Assembly (NCBI GenBank): GCA_964520045.1 | Contig: CAZFMJ010000029.1 | Location: 1 to 32,698 of the forward strand | Direction of reading: 5' to 3' | DNA from: CAZFMJ01 sp964520045 | Lineage (GTDB): Bacteria > Elusimicrobiota > Elusimicrobia > Elusimicrobiales > CAZFMJ01 | Length of the DNA stretch: 32,698 nucleotides | Shown here: one piece after another, positions 1 to 6,476 of the stretch | Layout of the letters: every line of letters starts with the position of its first letter | How positions within the stretch are numbered: position 1 is the first letter of the stretch | The notes under the pieces: model-generated | The model's input: the letters and a program-made list of their open reading frames with translations, nothing else | Databases searched by the model: none | Told to the model about the DNA's origin: nothing | Made by a program: the position numbers and the translations under genes

Positions 1-421
1 CCTTAAGACTGTTTAATTCTTTAAGCGCTCTGCCGTGCCCGCCCATAGCTCTGACCGCGAGAGCCTCTTCAAGACGCGCCCGCAGTTCAAGCGGGGACAT
101 CGCGCCGGACTCGGCTTTTCTGCGGGCTGAAGCCGCTAAAGAAAGCGCAGCCTGCGCCCTGCCCAGAGCGCGCAGACAGGAGGCGGAACCAAGAAGCGAT
201 TCTATTAGAAGCGGAACTTCTTTACGCGAAAGAACGGCGCACCTGCGATAGCACTCCGCGGCTTTGTCAAAAAAACCGGACAAACGCAGCGCCTCGGCCA
301 GAAGAAAAAGCCGTTCGCTTTCAAAAGCGCGAGGCGCCTTCCACGGCTTTAAAATCTTTGAGGCGGCCAAAGGCCGGTTTTGTTCAATAAGTCCGCGCGC
401 AACAGTTAATTTGTCAATCAT
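1..421 (-). CDS. TPR-like repeat protein, N-terminal fragment (runs off left edge)
   Basis: An open frame starts at ATG 421 and stays open to the window edge, giving 140 residues beginning MIDKLTVARGLIEQ. The composition is Ala/Leu/Arg/Glu rich and entirely helical in character. Spaced small residues (LAEALRLSGFFDKAAECYRRC, LLGSASCLRALGRAQAALSLA) look like tetratricopeptide helix pairs. There is no signal peptide, so the visible part is probably cytoplasmic. The downstream half is missing, so function cannot be assigned. Seeing TPR rather than a generic alpha-solenoid is an inference from pattern, not from a profile search. The start lies just upstream (in the minus sense) of nothing but the heptad repeat at 438-519, and no clear Shine-Dalgarno is visible. 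Confidence 0.6.
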   Translation of the reverse strand, partial: MIDKLTVARGLIEQNRPLAASKILKPWKAPRAFESERLFLLAEALRLSGFFDKAAECYRRCAVLSRKEVPLLIESLLGSASCLRALGRAQAALSLAASARRKAESGAMSPLELRARLEEALAVRAMGGHGRALKELNSLK

Positions 422-437
422 AGGAACGACAGGTAAA

Positions 438-519
438 TAGTCTGAAGGCTGTTAGTCTGAAGGTACTATAAGAAACTAATAGCTTTCAGCCTTCAGTCTT
501 CAGCCTTCAGCCTTCTTCT
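438..519. repeat. Heptad inverted repeat, CAGCCTT type
   Basis: The left arm carries CTGAAGGCTG and TAGTCTGAAGG. After an A/T-rich centre, the right arm is four consecutive 7-mers of the form CAGCCTT/CAGTCTT. The arms are reverse complements. The right arm overlaps the last codons of the endonuclease III-like gene. Confidence 0.85.
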
Positions 520-1311
520 TTTCAACGGACAGCCGGCGCAAACCGGAATTTTACGGCAAAAATCCTTGGAAAATCTGACTATCAGCGCATGAAACTCCTG
601 CCAGCATTTGACGGAAAGCGGCAGCTGTTTTTCAAAAAAGGACTGAGCCTGCGCATATGTTATTTTTTTATACCAGCCTATTTTCTGTCCAAGCCGCATG
701 GTATAAGCGTCGACGACGAATTTAAGCCGGCCGCCGGCATAAAGGAGAATGGAATCGGCAGTCTCAGGCCCTATGCCGTAAATCCCGAGAAGTTCGGCGC
801 GCAGTCCCTCCAAATCGGGATATTCAAGCCACTTGGATATGCCTTTGGCATGCTTTGCGGCAAGATGCCGGCAGAACAGTCTGATCTTTATTTCCTTCTG
901 AACGAAAAAACCGGACGGCCTTATTATTTTCCGCAGCCGGGACGGCCGGGTTTTAAGTATCTTTTCGGGGGAAATAAGTCCCGCCTTATTGAGATTTGCC
1001 AAAGTTCGTTCGACGTTCTTCCATGAAGTATTTTGCGTAAGTATGGCGCCAAGAGCTATTTCAAATTTTTCCTTTTCAGCCAATTGCCTGCTCCGGTTCG
1101 GCTCGTAAACCGGCAGAGCCCCCCCCCTCGGCGTTACAGGCCACCAGCCCTGAGGCCCGAAAAATTTAAACAAAACGCGGTAAACGGCATGAGGGGCAAT
1201 GAACAAGCACGGCCTTCCGTTTCCCAAAAGCTCCGGCGTTTTTTGTTCGGGATTTTTTCTTGCCGCCTTACTTCTGTTTTTTATCATCGTTTTTATCATC
1301 GTTTCGGTCAT
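493..1311 (-). CDS. Endonuclease III-like HhH-GPD DNA glycosylase with altered C-terminus
   Basis: The 272-residue protein resembles the COG2231 branch of the endonuclease III superfamily, which removes damaged bases in base excision repair. Visible signatures are LGAILTQNTSWKNVE (88-102), the helix-hairpin-helix LLGIYGIGPETAD (174-186) and the catalytic aspartate D201 in VVDAYTMR. The position that is lysine in bifunctional Nth is E183 here, which predicts a monofunctional glycosylase without lyase activity. The iron-sulfur loop has only three cysteines (C252, C258, C261). The expected fourth lies where the frame enters the 7-bp repeat, which encodes the last residues RRLKAED and the stop. 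The start codon overlaps the stop of the upstream receiver gene by 4 bp (ATGA), so translational coupling is likely. The first 15 residues (two MIK repeats) may be an extension. Confidence 0.85.
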   Translation of the reverse strand: MTETMIKTMIKNRSKAARKNPEQKTPELLGNGRPCLFIAPHAVYRVLFKFFGPQGWWPVTPRGGALPVYEPNRSRQLAEKEKFEIALGAILTQNTSWKNVERTLANLNKAGLISPEKILKTRPSRLRKIIRPSGFFVQKEIKIRLFCRHLAAKHAKGISKWLEYPDLEGLRAELLGIYGIGPETADSILLYAGGRLKFVVDAYTMRLGQKIGWYKKITYAQAQSFFEKQLPLSVKCWQEFHALIVRFSKDFCRKIPVCAGCPLKRRRLKAED

Positions 1312-1679
1312 TTCAGAAGCGCAAGAATTTTTTTTATCACTTCCTCAAGGTTATACGGTTTATTGATAAAATCTTTAGCCCCGCATTCCATAGCGCGGTC
1401 TATGTCGTCGGGAGCGCTTAATGTCGACATAACAAGCACGGGAATATGCCGCAAGGCGGAATCGGTTTTAAGCATTCTGCAGACTTCAAATCCGTTTAAT
1501 TTGGGAAGCATTATATCAAGAAGCACCAAATCCGGCTTATGCTTTCTGGCCTGTTCAATGCCCGAAACACCGTCGCGGGCAAGAAAGGTTTCAAAACCTT
1601 TAAGCTTCAGCAGGCCTTCAATGGCGCCGGCAAGGTCCTTATTGTCTTCGATTATCAGTATTTTCCGCATGGAAATCAT
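1308..1679 (-). CDS. Stand-alone response-regulator receiver (CheY-like)
   Basis: This is a 123-residue single receiver domain with no output domain. All landmark residues are present: acidic pocket E11/D12, phospho-acceptor D55 in LVLLDIMLP, S85 in VMSTLS and K107 in INKPYN. Such proteins relay a phosphoryl group or act by protein-protein contact. It sits between the glycosylase gene (4-bp overlap) and a second receiver, with a histidine-kinase-like gene further upstream, so the three form a signalling cluster. ATG 1679 and ATG 1670 (MRKILIIEDN) are both possible starts. The second fits the family better. Both are preceded by the pyrimidine arm of a heptad repeat, so no Shine-Dalgarno decides the choice. 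Confidence 0.92.
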   Translation of the reverse strand: MISMRKILIIEDNKDLAGAIEGLLKLKGFETFLARDGVSGIEQARKHKPDLVLLDIMLPKLNGFEVCRMLKTDSALRHIPVLVMSTLSAPDDIDRAMECGAKDFINKPYNLEEVIKKILALLK

Positions 1680-1683
1680 GGGG

Positions 1684-1800
1684 AGGGCAGACGGGAGATG
1701 GAAAACGGGAGACGGAAAAGAGAATACAAAAAACTAAATTATCTTCCGTTTTCCTCTTCAGTTTTCCTTTTACCATCTACCTTCTACCGTCTTCCTTCTG
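1684..1800. repeat. Heptad inverted repeat, GGTAGAC type
   Basis: The left arm is purine-rich (GGGAGATGG, ACGGGAGACGG), followed by an A-rich stretch with TAAATTATCTTCCGTTTT in the centre and a pyrimidine right arm (ACCATCTACCTTCTACCGTCT). It fills the whole gap between the two receiver genes. Confidence 0.85.
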
Positions 1801-1801
1801 C

Positions 1802-2176
1802 TTATTCCGGCCCGATAAATTTTTTAATTTTCTGCAGTAATCCCAGATTATCAAACGGCTTTATCATATAGTCCGAAGCCCCTAATGAAAATGCTTTTTC
1901 CACATCGCCCATTTTTCCGAGGGCGGTAAGAACTATGATTGGAATTTTTTTGGTTAAAGGATCGTTTTTAAGCGCCTGACAGACGTCAAAGCCGTTAAGA
2001 CGCGGAAGCATAAGATCAAGCACGACAAGGGACGGCAGTTTCTTTTTAGCCAATTCAATTCCTTCCATGCCGTCGGCGCCCGAAATAACGGCGTACCCCT
2101 GCGCTTCCAAAAGGACTTTTACGGAATCTGCGATAATTTTATCGTCTTCGATCACAAGAATTGTGTTTTTTTTCAT
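1802..2176 (-). CDS. Stand-alone response-regulator receiver (CheY-like)
   Basis: This 124-residue receiver has E10/D11/D12, phospho-acceptor D54 (LVVLDLMLP), T84 (VLTAL) and K106 (MIKPF) all in place. There is no DNA-binding or enzymatic output domain. It is a clear paralogue of the neighbouring receiver: both share GI(E)LA/QARK, LNGF and the helix-5 end. It starts 11 bp after the stop of the histidine-kinase-like gene on the same strand, so the two are probably co-transcribed. The partner kinase may not be its neighbour, because that protein's ATP-binding boxes look degenerate. The stop TAA directly abuts the heptad repeat downstream. Confidence 0.93.
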   Translation of the reverse strand: MKKNTILVIEDDKIIADSVKVLLEAQGYAVISGADGMEGIELAKKKLPSLVVLDLMLPRLNGFDVCQALKNDPLTKKIPIIVLTALGKMGDVEKAFSLGASDYMIKPFDNLGLLQKIKKFIGPE

Positions 2177-2187
2177 TGTTTTTGTCC

Positions 2188-2946
2188 TTATTTTATTTTC
2201 AAAATAACTCTTTCGGTTCCGGCCTGACCCGTTTCAGCAATCTCCAGAAACCATCCCTGAATGCCGGCGAGTCTGCGGTAAAGGTCAAAGCCGAGCATAA
2301 AAACAGCGCCTGAACCGGAACAGGCAAAAAATTTCTCAAGAATCGGGGCCGGCCCTTTTTCAACCGCAGGAGACAAAAGCCGCCTGTGCTCGACTGAAAC
2401 CTCAGCCGCGAAACCAGCGCGGGAGCGGACTGAAAATTTAATCGTATCGCCTTTGCGGCTTGAGCGCAGTCCGCGGTCTAAAAGCCCGCTTATTATCCGT
2501 TCCAGAATACGGCCGTCGCACTCCGCAATAAGACTGCCCGCGGATTTTTCAAATATTAAATTTATGCCGGATCTGGCAAAGACGGATGAATATTTCTGCT
2601 CCATGGATTCGGCGGTGTTGGCAATATCTATATTTTCCTTTGAAATCCGCAGCCTGCAGCCGAGTTCCATATCCGCCGCGTCGCGGAAATCATCAAGCAA
2701 ATGAGAAAGCCTCACGGCCTGATGGTCAAGGATATCCAGCCATTTAGAGCAGGAAGCCGGAATCTCGCCGAAAATACCAAGCATGAAATTCCGTATCACC
2801 AGCTGCATGCCGGTGGCCGAATTATTGATTTCGTGCATCCCCCCGTGAATACAGCGGCTCCGCCTGGCATCCCTTGCGCGAAAAAAAAGATATGCGGCGG
2901 CAGAACCGAACAACACTCCCAGAACAAAATATAGAGTTGAGTTCAT
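2188..2946 (-). CDS. Membrane-anchored histidine-kinase-like protein, degenerate catalytic domain
   Basis: A 252-residue protein with one N-terminal membrane segment (about 5-23), then an H-box helix GMHEINNSATGMQL with candidate phospho-histidine H38 and a second DHp helix (about 66-92). The C-terminal half has the length and position of a HATPase domain, but its boxes are poor. Where the N-box asparagines should be there is SGLLDRGLRSS (153-163), and the glycine-rich lid region is GSGAVFMLGF (211-220). This suggests a pseudokinase or a phosphotransfer/scaffold protein acting on the two receivers just downstream. There is no periplasmic sensor domain. The start is preceded by the pyrimidine arm of a heptad repeat and lacks a Shine-Dalgarno. 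Confidence 0.75.
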   Translation of the reverse strand: MNSTLYFVLGVLFGSAAAYLFFRARDARRSRCIHGGMHEINNSATGMQLVIRNFMLGIFGEIPASCSKWLDILDHQAVRLSHLLDDFRDAADMELGCRLRISKENIDIANTAESMEQKYSSVFARSGINLIFEKSAGSLIAECDGRILERIISGLLDRGLRSSRKGDTIKFSVRSRAGFAAEVSVEHRRLLSPAVEKGPAPILEKFFACSGSGAVFMLGFDLYRRLAGIQGWFLEIAETGQAGTERVILKIK

Positions 2947-2950
2947 AGTT

Positions 2951-3107
2951 TTTAAGACGGTAGACGGTAGATGGAAAATGGTAGACGGGAAAAAAGAAAC
3001 AAAAAAATGTCTTCCGTTTTGTTTTTGCCATTTATCGTTCCCCGTCTTTTATTTATCATCTTCTTTCTGCCTTCTACCATTTACCTTCTACCCTCTCCCT
3101 TGTATAG
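2951..3107. repeat. Heptad inverted repeat, GGTAGAC type
   Basis: The 7-mer phase can be followed almost without a break: ACGGTAG, ACGGTAG, ATGGAAA, ATGGTAG, then A-rich units, the centre TGTCTTCCGTTTTG, then GCCTTCT, ACCATTT, ACCTTCT, ACCCTCT. Its right end encodes the last codons and the stop of the carbonic-anhydrase-like gene. Confidence 0.88.
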
Positions 3108-3593
3108 TGCTGAAAGTTTAATATACTCACGGCCGGATTCATGAAGTTTTTCAACTTCAGAATCCGACAGTTTCCTTACCACTTTGCCGGGAACCCCCAT
3201 AACCATGCTCCGCGCGGGGATAACCGAACCTGAAGTCACCAAAGCGCCGGCGGCTATTATACATTCCTTTCCTATGACAGCCTCAAGAACCACAGCCTTC
3301 ATGCCTATAAGACAGTGATTTCCGACCCTGCATCCATGAAGCACCGCGGCATGGCCGACGGTAACGCCCTTGCCCAAAATTACAGGCTTGTCATAATTGC
3401 AGTGCAAAACGGCTAAATCCTGTATATTGCTTCCTTCTCCCACCGATATCTCATCCACATCCCCTCTAAGCGCCGCCATCGGCCATATTGACACATCCCG
3501 GCCTATTTTAACCCTGCCTATGACGACAGCCGTGTCATGGATATACGCTGATTTGTGTATTTTAGGATTCCATTTGACTAAATTCTCAATCAT
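3081..3593 (-). CDS. Gamma-carbonic-anhydrase-like hexapeptide (left-handed beta-helix) protein
   Basis: This 170-residue protein has the hexapeptide turns of a left-handed beta-helix ([IV]G-x4 rungs from about residue 20 to 135). It belongs to the YrdA/PaaY/gamma-CA family. The three metal-ligand histidines of gamma carbonic anhydrase are in place at H64 (AVLHCN), H81 (VGHAAVLH) and H86, with R43-G-D and Q58-D conserved. Trimer formation with zinc or iron bound between subunits is expected from the family. Many homologues have little measured anhydrase activity, so the substrate is open. GGAG lies upstream of ATG 3593. The last residues GEGRR and the TAG stop are encoded by the 7-bp repeat (GGTAGAAGGTAG), so the natural tail may be shorter. 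Confidence 0.9.
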   Translation of the reverse strand: MIENLVKWNPKIHKSAYIHDTAVVIGRVKIGRDVSIWPMAALRGDVDEISVGEGSNIQDLAVLHCNYDKPVILGKGVTVGHAAVLHGCRVGNHCLIGMKAVVLEAVIGKECIIAAGALVTSGSVIPARSMVMGVPGKVVRKLSDSEVEKLHESGREYIKLSALYKGEGRR

Positions 3594-3608
3594 TTTTTAA
3601 CGCTCCAA

Positions 3609-4664
3609 TTATTCGGGAAGCGGCCCATCTGTCTCGCCATCTCCATTCCCCCTGTTTAACTCCGCAGGCTCGGATATTTTAAAACCCCAATAAAGCAGAA
3701 GGCCCAAACCGGCTGGAAGCAGATAATAAGAAAATCTGAATATCAGACTTGCCATAAGCGCCGCTCCCCATGGAATGCCCATCTGGCTGTAGGCGGCGGT
3801 CATAGCGACTTCCATGGCCCCCAGACCGCCTGGAAGAATGGGGATAAGAGTAGCCACCATGCCCAGAGAAAATCCCACGACAAGCCTGCCTATATCAAGC
3901 CGTATGCCTATCGCGATAAAAGCAAAATACAGGATGAGCATGGTGCATATCCAGTCCATGCAGATATACACCACGGCCTTGGTAAGCTCGTGTTTTTTGG
4001 AATGGATAAGCTTTATTCCGTGCTCCAACTGGCTCTCAAACTGCCTGAAAGTTTCCTGCGGAATTTCTTTTTGCGAAAAAAAATATATCACATGATTTAT
4101 GTTTCTGAAAAGGGCCTTGCTCCACTTGGCCCTGAATTCATGATGGAAGAAAAAAGCCCCCATAGAAAAAGAAATGCCCAGCATGACCGCCACTCCGATA
4201 AGCCCCTCGACGAGCTGAAAACTGCCGGTCTGAGGCCTTAAGATCATCAGGACACAGCCTTGTATGACGATAAGCGCCAGCATCATATAAAGAAGCACCG
4301 TTATGACTACGGAAGTCGTGACGCTCGCTCCGTAAGGGACATGCCTTTTGCGCAGGAGGTGCGTTCTGAGGGCAAAACCGCTGATGCCCACCGAAGACAC
4401 AAAATAATTCGCCGTTGTGGAGACGAGCGCAATGCCCAGAACTTCCAGCACGGCAAGGCGGTAACCCAAAAGCCTGAGCACCTCCCAAAGCGAAAAACCG
4501 ATGAACATATAACTGGCGCCGGACGCCGCCACGGAAAAGAAAAGAAAACCCCATTTTGCATTTTTTACGATTTCACGCATGTCATCTATGCCTGAAACAA
4601 CAAGCCAAAGCATGATAAATAAAGAGATAATCAAGGTAACGGCTATAAAGAGTTTTTTTGCCAT
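3609..4664 (-). CDS. Flippase-like / lysylphosphatidylglycerol synthase TM-region family membrane protein
   Basis: Polytopic inner-membrane protein of about 351 residues with roughly eight hydrophobic segments. The C-terminal family signature is PILPGGLGAMEVAMTAAYSQMGI (proline, two glycines, glutamate). This is the UPF0104/LPG_synthase_TM fold. Characterised relatives move lipids or add lysine to phosphatidylglycerol, but no soluble aminoacyl-transferase domain is present here, so a flippase-like or lipid-binding role is the most that can be said. ATG 4664 (MAKKLFIAVTL) is chosen over ATG 4694. The ten extra residues carry no conserved feature, and a TATAAT box at 4713-4708 would put the transcription start close to 4700. 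It is divergent from nadB. Confidence 0.8.
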   Translation of the reverse strand: MAKKLFIAVTLIISLFIMLWLVVSGIDDMREIVKNAKWGFLFFSVAASGASYMFIGFSLWEVLRLLGYRLAVLEVLGIALVSTTANYFVSSVGISGFALRTHLLRKRHVPYGASVTTSVVITVLLYMMLALIVIQGCVLMILRPQTGSFQLVEGLIGVAVMLGISFSMGAFFFHHEFRAKWSKALFRNINHVIYFFSQKEIPQETFRQFESQLEHGIKLIHSKKHELTKAVVYICMDWICTMLILYFAFIAIGIRLDIGRLVVGFSLGMVATLIPILPGGLGAMEVAMTAAYSQMGIPWGAALMASLIFRFSYYLLPAGLGLLLYWGFKISEPAELNRGNGDGETDGPLPE

Positions 4665-4707
4665 AAAATCTGGTACAATTAAGAAAACGCGCACGTATAC
4701 AGAACAA

Positions 4708-4713
4708 ATTATA
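4708..4713 (-). promoter_or_regulatory. Candidate -10 box for the flippase-like gene
   Basis: An exact TATAAT lies on the minus strand in the 75-bp divergent gap with nadB. No convincing -35 is present at 17 bp, so support is weak. If used, transcripts would start near 4700 and ATG 4664 would have a short leader. Confidence 0.3.
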
Positions 4714-4739
4714 CAAGTTTTACTATCTATTCAGCTAAA

Positions 4740-6341
4740 ATGGCGGTATATAAAACAGATTTCCTGATAATCGGCAGCGGCCTCGCAGGTCTTTTTGCGG
4801 CGAACAGGCTTTCACCGCTCGGCTCTGTGGAAATAATAACCAAAAAAAATGCCGAAGAATCCAATACGGCGCTTGCGCAGGGCGGCATAGCCGCGGTGAC
4901 GGACCCCTCTGATTCCTTCCGATCTCATATCAAAGACACTCTAAACTCCGGCGCCGGGCTCTGCGCTCCGGAAATCGCGGACTCTGCCGTGCATAAGGGC
5001 CCTGAAATCATAAAAGAACTTGTCTCCCTTGGAGTTGAATTCAATAAAGAAAACGGAATTTATGACCTTGGGCTGGAAGGCGGACATTCAAAAAGACGCA
5101 TTCTCCACTGCCGGGATTTGACCGGGCAGGAAATAGAAAAAACTCTTCTTTCCGTGTGCAGGAAAAACAAACGCATTAGTTTCCGTGAAAACCATATAGG
5201 CGCCGACCTTATACTCGAAAAACATCAGATTGAAGTACGCCCCGAAAAAAATAGATGCCTGGGCGCATATGTGCTGGACGAAAAAACCGGAAAAATGCAC
5301 AGTTTTATGGCAAGATGCACGGTGATTGCCGCGGGAGGAGCAGGCAAGGTATATCGCTATACCTCGAACTCCGACACAGCCACGGGAGACGGCATGGCGA
5401 TGGCGTTCAGGGCGGGCATAGCGCTTAAAAATCTTGAATTCGTGCAGTTTCACCCCACCTGTCTTTATCACCATAAAGCCAAATCCTTTCTGATATCCGA
5501 GGCTTTGCGCGGGGAAGGCGGCATACTGCGGCTTAAAGACGGCAGCGCCTTCATGTCAAGATATTCGCCTGAAAAAGAGCTGGCGCCCAGGGATATCGTT
5601 GCGAGAGCCATAGACAGCGAATTAAAACGCACCGGTCATGAATGCGTATATCTGGACATGACGGCCTTAAACCCTTCGTTTGTCAAAACAAGATTCCCCA
5701 ATATATATGAAAAATGCCTTTCCTACGGCATAGACATGGCGGTTCAGCCCATCCCCGTAGTCCCTGCGGCTCATTTTTTCTGCGGAGGCATAGCGGTGGA
5801 TGCCGAAGCAAGAACCGCCATGCAGGGACTTTACGCCATAGGCGAAACCGCATGCAGGGGTCTGCACGGAGCCAACAGATTGGCCTCTAATTCTCTTTTG
5901 GAAGCCTGCGCATCGGCGGACAAAGTCTTTGAATCCATAAACGGGGATATGAAACTATCCCTCCCTTCAGAATCCGTAGGAATGCCTCCCCTGTGGAACC
6001 CGGGCACCGCATGCCAGAGCGACGAAGAAGTGGTTATAACCCAAAACTGGGAAGAAATCCGCGCCCTCATGTGGAACTATGTGGGGATAGTGAGAAGCGA
6101 TAAGCGGCTTGAACGGGCATTGCGGAGGATGCGGATAATAACGGAAGAGATACAGCAGTATTACTGGGATTTTCTGCTGACGCGCGATCTTATAGAACTG
6201 AGGAATATCGCCTGCCTCGCCCTCCAGATAATACGCTGCGCGCAGATACGCAGGGAAAGCAGGGGACTTCATTTCAATATAAACTGCCCCAAACCGCTGG
6301 ACCGCTGGAAAAAAGATACGGTAGTGGACAGATATTCATGA
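4740..6341 (+). CDS. nadB: L-aspartate oxidase
   Basis: This 533-residue flavoprotein oxidises L-aspartate to iminoaspartate, the first step of de novo NAD synthesis. The FAD-binding GSGLAG lies at 12-17. Further signatures are TALAQGGIAAV, the capping-domain GGHSKRRILHCRD and the C-terminal FAD loop GETACRGLHGANRLASNS. The active-site residues known from the E. coli enzyme (R290, H351, R386) have counterparts at R284, H345 and R380, all shifted by the same six residues, so the enzyme should be active and is not the closely related fumarate reductase. The C-terminal helical domain is present. nadA and nadC are not in the window. The stop is followed at once by a heptad repeat, and uvrA lies 135 bp downstream on the same strand. 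Confidence 0.95.
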   Translation: MAVYKTDFLIIGSGLAGLFAANRLSPLGSVEIITKKNAEESNTALAQGGIAAVTDPSDSFRSHIKDTLNSGAGLCAPEIADSAVHKGPEIIKELVSLGVEFNKENGIYDLGLEGGHSKRRILHCRDLTGQEIEKTLLSVCRKNKRISFRENHIGADLILEKHQIEVRPEKNRCLGAYVLDEKTGKMHSFMARCTVIAAGGAGKVYRYTSNSDTATGDGMAMAFRAGIALKNLEFVQFHPTCLYHHKAKSFLISEALRGEGGILRLKDGSAFMSRYSPEKELAPRDIVARAIDSELKRTGHECVYLDMTALNPSFVKTRFPNIYEKCLSYGIDMAVQPIPVVPAAHFFCGGIAVDAEARTAMQGLYAIGETACRGLHGANRLASNSLLEACASADKVFESINGDMKLSLPSESVGMPPLWNPGTACQSDEEVVITQNWEEIRALMWNYVGIVRSDKRLERALRRMRIITEEIQQYYWDFLLTRDLIELRNIACLALQIIRCAQIRRESRGLHFNINCPKPLDRWKKDTVVDRYS

Positions 6342-6475
6342 AAAGACGGTAAACGGGAGACGGGAAATGGCAGACGGTACCGAAAAAATAAAAGCTAAAA
6401 ACAAAGAAAAAATTTGGTTTCACATTTTACTGTTTACCATCTACCGTCTCCCATCTACCGTCTACCCTCCCCTTA
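6342..6475. repeat. Heptad inverted repeat, GGTAGAC type
   Basis: It fills the entire nadB-uvrA gap: ACGGTAA, ACGGGAG, ACGGGAA, ATGGCAG, ACGGTAC, then an A-rich centre, then CCATCTA, CCGTCTC, CCATCTA, CCGTCTA, ending one base from the uvrA start codon. Confidence 0.88.
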
Positions 6476-6476
6476 T

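Noticed and set aside
2822..3031. 69-residue minus-strand reading frame
   Set aside because: It overlaps the kinase start in another frame, and its N-terminus is translated repeat DNA (FPVYHFPSTVYRLKNYE).
6414..6476. Longer N-terminus of uvrA starting at 6414
   Set aside because: The added residues (FTVYHLPSPIYRLPSPY) are the translated pyrimidine arm of the repeat and have no counterpart in UvrA.
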